From: Adiantum capillus-veneris
Lineage: Eukaryota; Streptophyta; Polypodiopsida; Polypodiales; Pteridaceae
Assembly (NCBI GenBank): GCA_014529385.2
Contig: CM043958.1
Coordinates: 142,284,734 to 142,348,733 of the forward strand
DNA length: 64,000 bases
Reading direction: 5' to 3'
Within the stretch, counting starts at the first letter, position 1. The number at the start of each line of letters is the position of its first letter. Below the pieces are notes generated by a model. That model was not told the DNA's origin, searched no databases, and saw only the letters and a program-made list of their open reading frames with translations. Made by a program: the position numbers and the translations under genes. Positions 60,702 through 64,000 of this stretch are shown here, one piece after another.

Positions 60702-61657
60702 TGTTGACCGCTGGGTCAACAACACAACATAACTTAAGTTTCGTATCAAAGTCTTATCTTTTGCGAGTTATGAAATGCTGCGGATTATGGCTATAAATGT
60801 CAGTTGTAATGAGTAGTTATTCTAGTTTCAGAAGCCGGGGTGCAATGGCACTTCCAGATTGTAAATACAAAGCCATTTGACCCTTTCAACCCCATTTTTG
60901 GTTAAACCTAAGGTAGCCTTAGTATATAAGGTACCTAGGTCATTTTGTAAAAAAGACTTTAATCATAATCAAAACTTTAGCGCTACCGTCTGTTGTGTGT
61001 GAGAGAGAAAGAGAGTAAGCGTGAGCTTCATCCTCTCGCTACGCCCGGCTCGCTCAACACATTGGAGATCCGACTGCACCATTATTGTAGGCTCGAGGAG
61101 AGCTATGCGACAACGCCAAGCATTCCACGCGAGACGAAGCGCACACGTCGACGCATCTACAAGCTATTTGTGGTCGTAAGTGTATCAAACGATGTCTGTT
61201 TTTTGTGTGCTAGTAGTCTATAGAATCGTGGCAACATAAGCTATGCATAGGTACTCATAAATTTCAGTTTCGAGCACTTTCAAAATTCTGCTCTGTCATC
61301 CTACGCGTTTTCCGTAGATGGGTTTAGAGTGAGGGTTTTGAGTGTAGAAGCTTAGGGACAGGTGTATCCTAGTGAGGGGATGGTGTTCCTTAAGTTTCGT
61401 ACAAATTTGGCATGATTAGGTGAGTTACCTTCCGTATGTGTGTATGTGGCTAGGTGGTGTAGTTGAGAGCAGTGAGGTTCTTGATTGTGGTTTAGTTGGC
61501 CTTCCAGAGTGTTGTATGTGTAGGATGGTCTCAGCCTAACAAGCTAAAGATATTTCCTTCGTGTGCCTATCGTGTCATCTGTGTCCTCGATTGAAATTAT
61601 GTTGATCTAGGTAGTGTTTGCATGCACTGCATGGGTGTGTGAGTCGCCCGTCCAACA
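60702..61657 (+). repeat. Element C 5' LTR
   Basis: TGTTGACCGC to GTCCAACA, 956 bp. TATA-like TAGTATATAAGG near 60920; the leader has GTGAGCTTCATCCTCTCGCTACG, as in LTR B. It carries the palindrome half-site at 61295-61312. PBS is two bases on. Confidence 0.9.
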
Positions 61658-61658
61658 T

Positions 61659-61676
61659 TGGCGCCGCTGCCGGGGA
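61659..61676 (+). other. Primer-binding site of element C, Tat type
   Basis: TGGCGCCGCTGCCGGGGA, identical to that of A, one base after the LTR end. Confidence 0.92.
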
Positions 61677-62203
61677 CACAAGGACCTAAGTAGGTTTCCT
61701 ACTGACACTCGTGTGATGGTTGCTTGATTTAGTTTGGGCTAAAGAAAGCGTTTTTCTTAAGTGGGTCTAGAAGAGGATATTCCGTGATCAAGTGGATAGC
61801 AAGGAAGCGTGTGTCTTGCCGAGGGTTTGCGACGACTAGATAGGTTTAGTTACGATCTGTGGATTAGAGTAGTTGTTGGTGGTCGAGTGATTTGTGAGGT
61901 GATAAAAGCGTTTACTAGTCCGTGTGTGGCAGTGAAGCGTTTTTCTACTCATAGATGCAAAACCCCATATGATTTGTAGGAGTAGCTTTAGGTAAGTGAT
62001 CCAATTCTGATCTAGAGCTATTCAGCACTGAATTATTTGCTAAAGTGCTTGATTGCATTTGAAATCACGGAAAAGTGTGCTTTTGAGGGTAAAAATGCAT
62101 TAAACAAGCTTTTGTCGATATTTTTGTATGACTGTCTGATGTTGTGCATATAAAAGAGCATTTGCAAGGGTTCTGTGAAGAAAACCTTCAATTCTGTAAA
62201 CAT

Positions 62204-63924
62204 AGACATCCTATGCGTAGGATGTCTCAAGGGGGTTCTGGAGACCAAATTTAAAAATTCTGACTGCACTAGTGGGTTCAGAGGGTAGGTTTTACCCTAG
62301 CAACATATTGACTTGGGTGTTTATCCCTATTTTTGTTGACCAAAAGCTAAAAGGCGGAGTCAGAAAACGTAAAATTTCAGAAAGGGATTAAATTGAGTGA
62401 TTTTTGCATGTTTTTGCAATTGTGAAGCATACTTGTACTTGCTGAGAGCATAAGGAAGCATTAGGGACACTTGAAGTCTGAAAAAATCGACAGTAGACAT
62501 CCTACGCATAGAATGTCTACAGTGTGATCTGGTGGAAATTTTGAAAATCTGAGGTTACCAGTGTGTTTAGAAGATAGGTTTTACCCTATTTTCACCTGGA
62601 AAGTGGAAATTGGACCAAATTTTGACAGATCAAAGCCAAAAGACAAGAATTGCCAGACATCCTACCCAAATTGTGTCCAAGGCCTAATTTTGAGACCAAA
62701 CCATAGGATGACTCCATAGGCATGTTCTAAATGTTGTATTGAGTGCAAGTGATAAATTTCATCTCATTTGGGTAAGTGAAAGTGAAGATTGAACAGACTT
62801 TAGCATTTTTGACTGAAAAAGGCAAGAACAACTAAAATTTGGGACTTTTGAAATCCAAACCAAAATCTAAGCATACCACTGGGTTACTGACATCAAGAGG
62901 AAGCTGTGGAACAAGTCTGGGGTCAAACAGGCCAAAAAGACATCCTACACGTATGATGTCTTCTGTGTGATTTTAGACTCTAAACAAAATTCTAAGCATA
63001 CCACAGTGATCAGCACCTTAAGGAGAGTTTGTGGTTCAAATTTGGGTTCATTATGAGCAAAAAGACATCCTACACGTAGTATGTCTACTGCATGATTCTG
63101 AGACCAAAATTCTCATGTGGACATAGCATGCTGTCATATAGCCTTAGATAAGCCTCCTAGGCAAATTTGGTCCAATTTGGAGTTGATTTGACTGGTGAAT
63201 TCATCAGAACGGACATCAGGCTTTTGGAACAGATTCTTGATCATTTGACCAACCTATAGGTGTCATAATCAAAAAGTAAAAATAGCTGTGACTTTAGTAC
63301 ATCAAGGGGAAGCTACAATGCAAGTTCGAGCTGAAACAGAGCAAAAAGACATCCTACGCGTAGGATGTCTCCAGGGTCATAAAGTGGTAAAAATTCTACT
63401 ATGGCCATATAGGGAGGTTCTAAGTGTCTCAAGGATTCCATAACTTTTTTCAAAAAGGAATTTGGACCTTGTTTGGCCTATTTACCAAGCAAAGACAAGA
63501 ATTGTCAGACGTCCTACTCTTGGAGTGCACTAGAAGCTCTTGCAGCCTAAATCTTGACCTATTGGCATCCAAATTCAATTTTGAGCATACCATTGGGTTG
63601 ATGAGCACTAGGAGAATCTTGGGATCAATTTTGGACAAAATCTGAGCAGTTAGACATCCTACGCGTCGGATGTCTCTAGCTTGATTTAGGACTCCAAACC
63701 AACCTATGAGCACACCATTGTGATCAGCACATCAAGGAGAAGCTGGGGTGAAAATTTCAAGTCATTCTGAGCAAAAAGACATCCTACGCGTAGGATGTCT
63801 ACATGCCATTTTTAGGTCCAAATGAAATTCTGAGCATACCATTGTGTTGCTGGACTTAAGGGGAGTCTCTGGACCAAATTTTGTTCAATTCTGAGCATAT
63901 AGACATCCTACGCATAGGATGTCT
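62204..63924. repeat. Palindrome array of element C (8 copies plus 2 degenerate halves)
   Basis: Copies start at 62204, 62495, 62938, 63063, 63347, 63652, 63777 and 63901; left halves only at 62655 and 63507. Two are perfect (63347, 63777); others differ mainly by C-to-T or G-to-A at CpG sites in the ACGCGT core. Spacings are 291, 160, 283, 125, 284, 160, 145, 125 and 124 bp, so 160 + 125 equals the common 285 unit. The half-copies sit in near-identical surroundings 852 bp apart, a higher-order repeat. Confidence 0.95.
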
Positions 63925-64000
63925 CTAGGCCAGTTTTAGGGTCCAACTGTACTTTTGACCATACAAAAGTGTTCACAGTGTCACAGAGATCCCAAATCTT

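Larger units (their letters stand above)
60702..64000 (+). mobile_element. Element C: Tat-lineage retrotransposon, 5' end only
   Basis: Plus-strand 5' LTR, PBS and palindrome-rich leader; the coding part is beyond the right edge. It interrupts element B, which runs in the opposite direction. The five bases before the LTR (60697-60701) are GACAT, the predicted target duplication. Confidence 0.85.

Overview
The window looks like a gene-poor, repeat-dense stretch of a large land-plant nuclear genome. I see no intact host gene. Most of it is nested LTR retrotransposons with plant-type primer-binding sites (tRNA-Met type TGGTATCAGAGC, and the Tat-type TGGCGCCGCTGCCGGGGA). The rest is long (CT)n/(GA)n/(GT)n microsatellites, a decayed hAT-like transposase and unclassified A+T-rich sequence. 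The species cannot be named. The Tat-lineage pol is not of the classic angiosperm Ogre type, so a non-flowering plant is possible, but that is a guess.

Layout. 1-5765: minus-strand Ty3/gypsy chromovirus-like element (G), cut by the left edge and split by a plus-strand, internally deleted Ty1/copia fragment (2884-4373). 5769-7409 plus 26443 to about 26990: an LTR retrotransposon end (F) whose LTR is split by element A; it has a tRNA-Met PBS, a downstream exon-like ORF and an ORF start inside the LTR. 7410-26442: element A, a 19.0-kb minus-strand Tat-lineage Ty3/gypsy element with both LTRs (about 97% identical by eye) and a 5-bp target duplication (GATAT). Its transcription order is PBS, palindrome array, ORF1/gag, tandem zinc knuckles plus protease, RT-RNase H, duplicated integrase zinc domain, integrase, a second retropepsin-like domain with W-x-P-K repeats, a second palindrome array, a long extra ORF (aORF2), PPT. 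About 27250-35676: decayed minus-strand chromovirus D. 35677-48430: mostly unclassified sequence with a copia-type LTR end, microsatellites, minisatellites, a hAT remnant and a weak kinase-like remnant. 48433-49053: plus-strand gag-protease of a D-family element (E), interrupted by B. 49054 to the right: element B, a minus-strand relative of A that keeps the 3' LTR, aORF2, palindromes and ORF1 but shows no gag-pol. B carries a solo LTR (53558-55488) and a long inverted-repeat element (about 56870-58420). 60702-64000: element C, a plus-strand relative, with 5' LTR, PBS and palindrome array; it appears to have inserted inside a palindrome of B.

The most striking pattern is a 24-bp perfectly self-complementary motif (half-site AGACATC[C/A]TACG) found 22 times in the non-coding parts of A, B and C. 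Spacing is about 284 bp or fractions of it. The variable position changes together on both arms between families. One half-site also sits about 350 bp from the 3' end of every LTR of this family. This suggests a conserved cis-acting system, either RNA dimerisation/packaging or binding of a dimeric protein, in a lineage that also carries an uncharacterised coiled-coil protein (aORF2).
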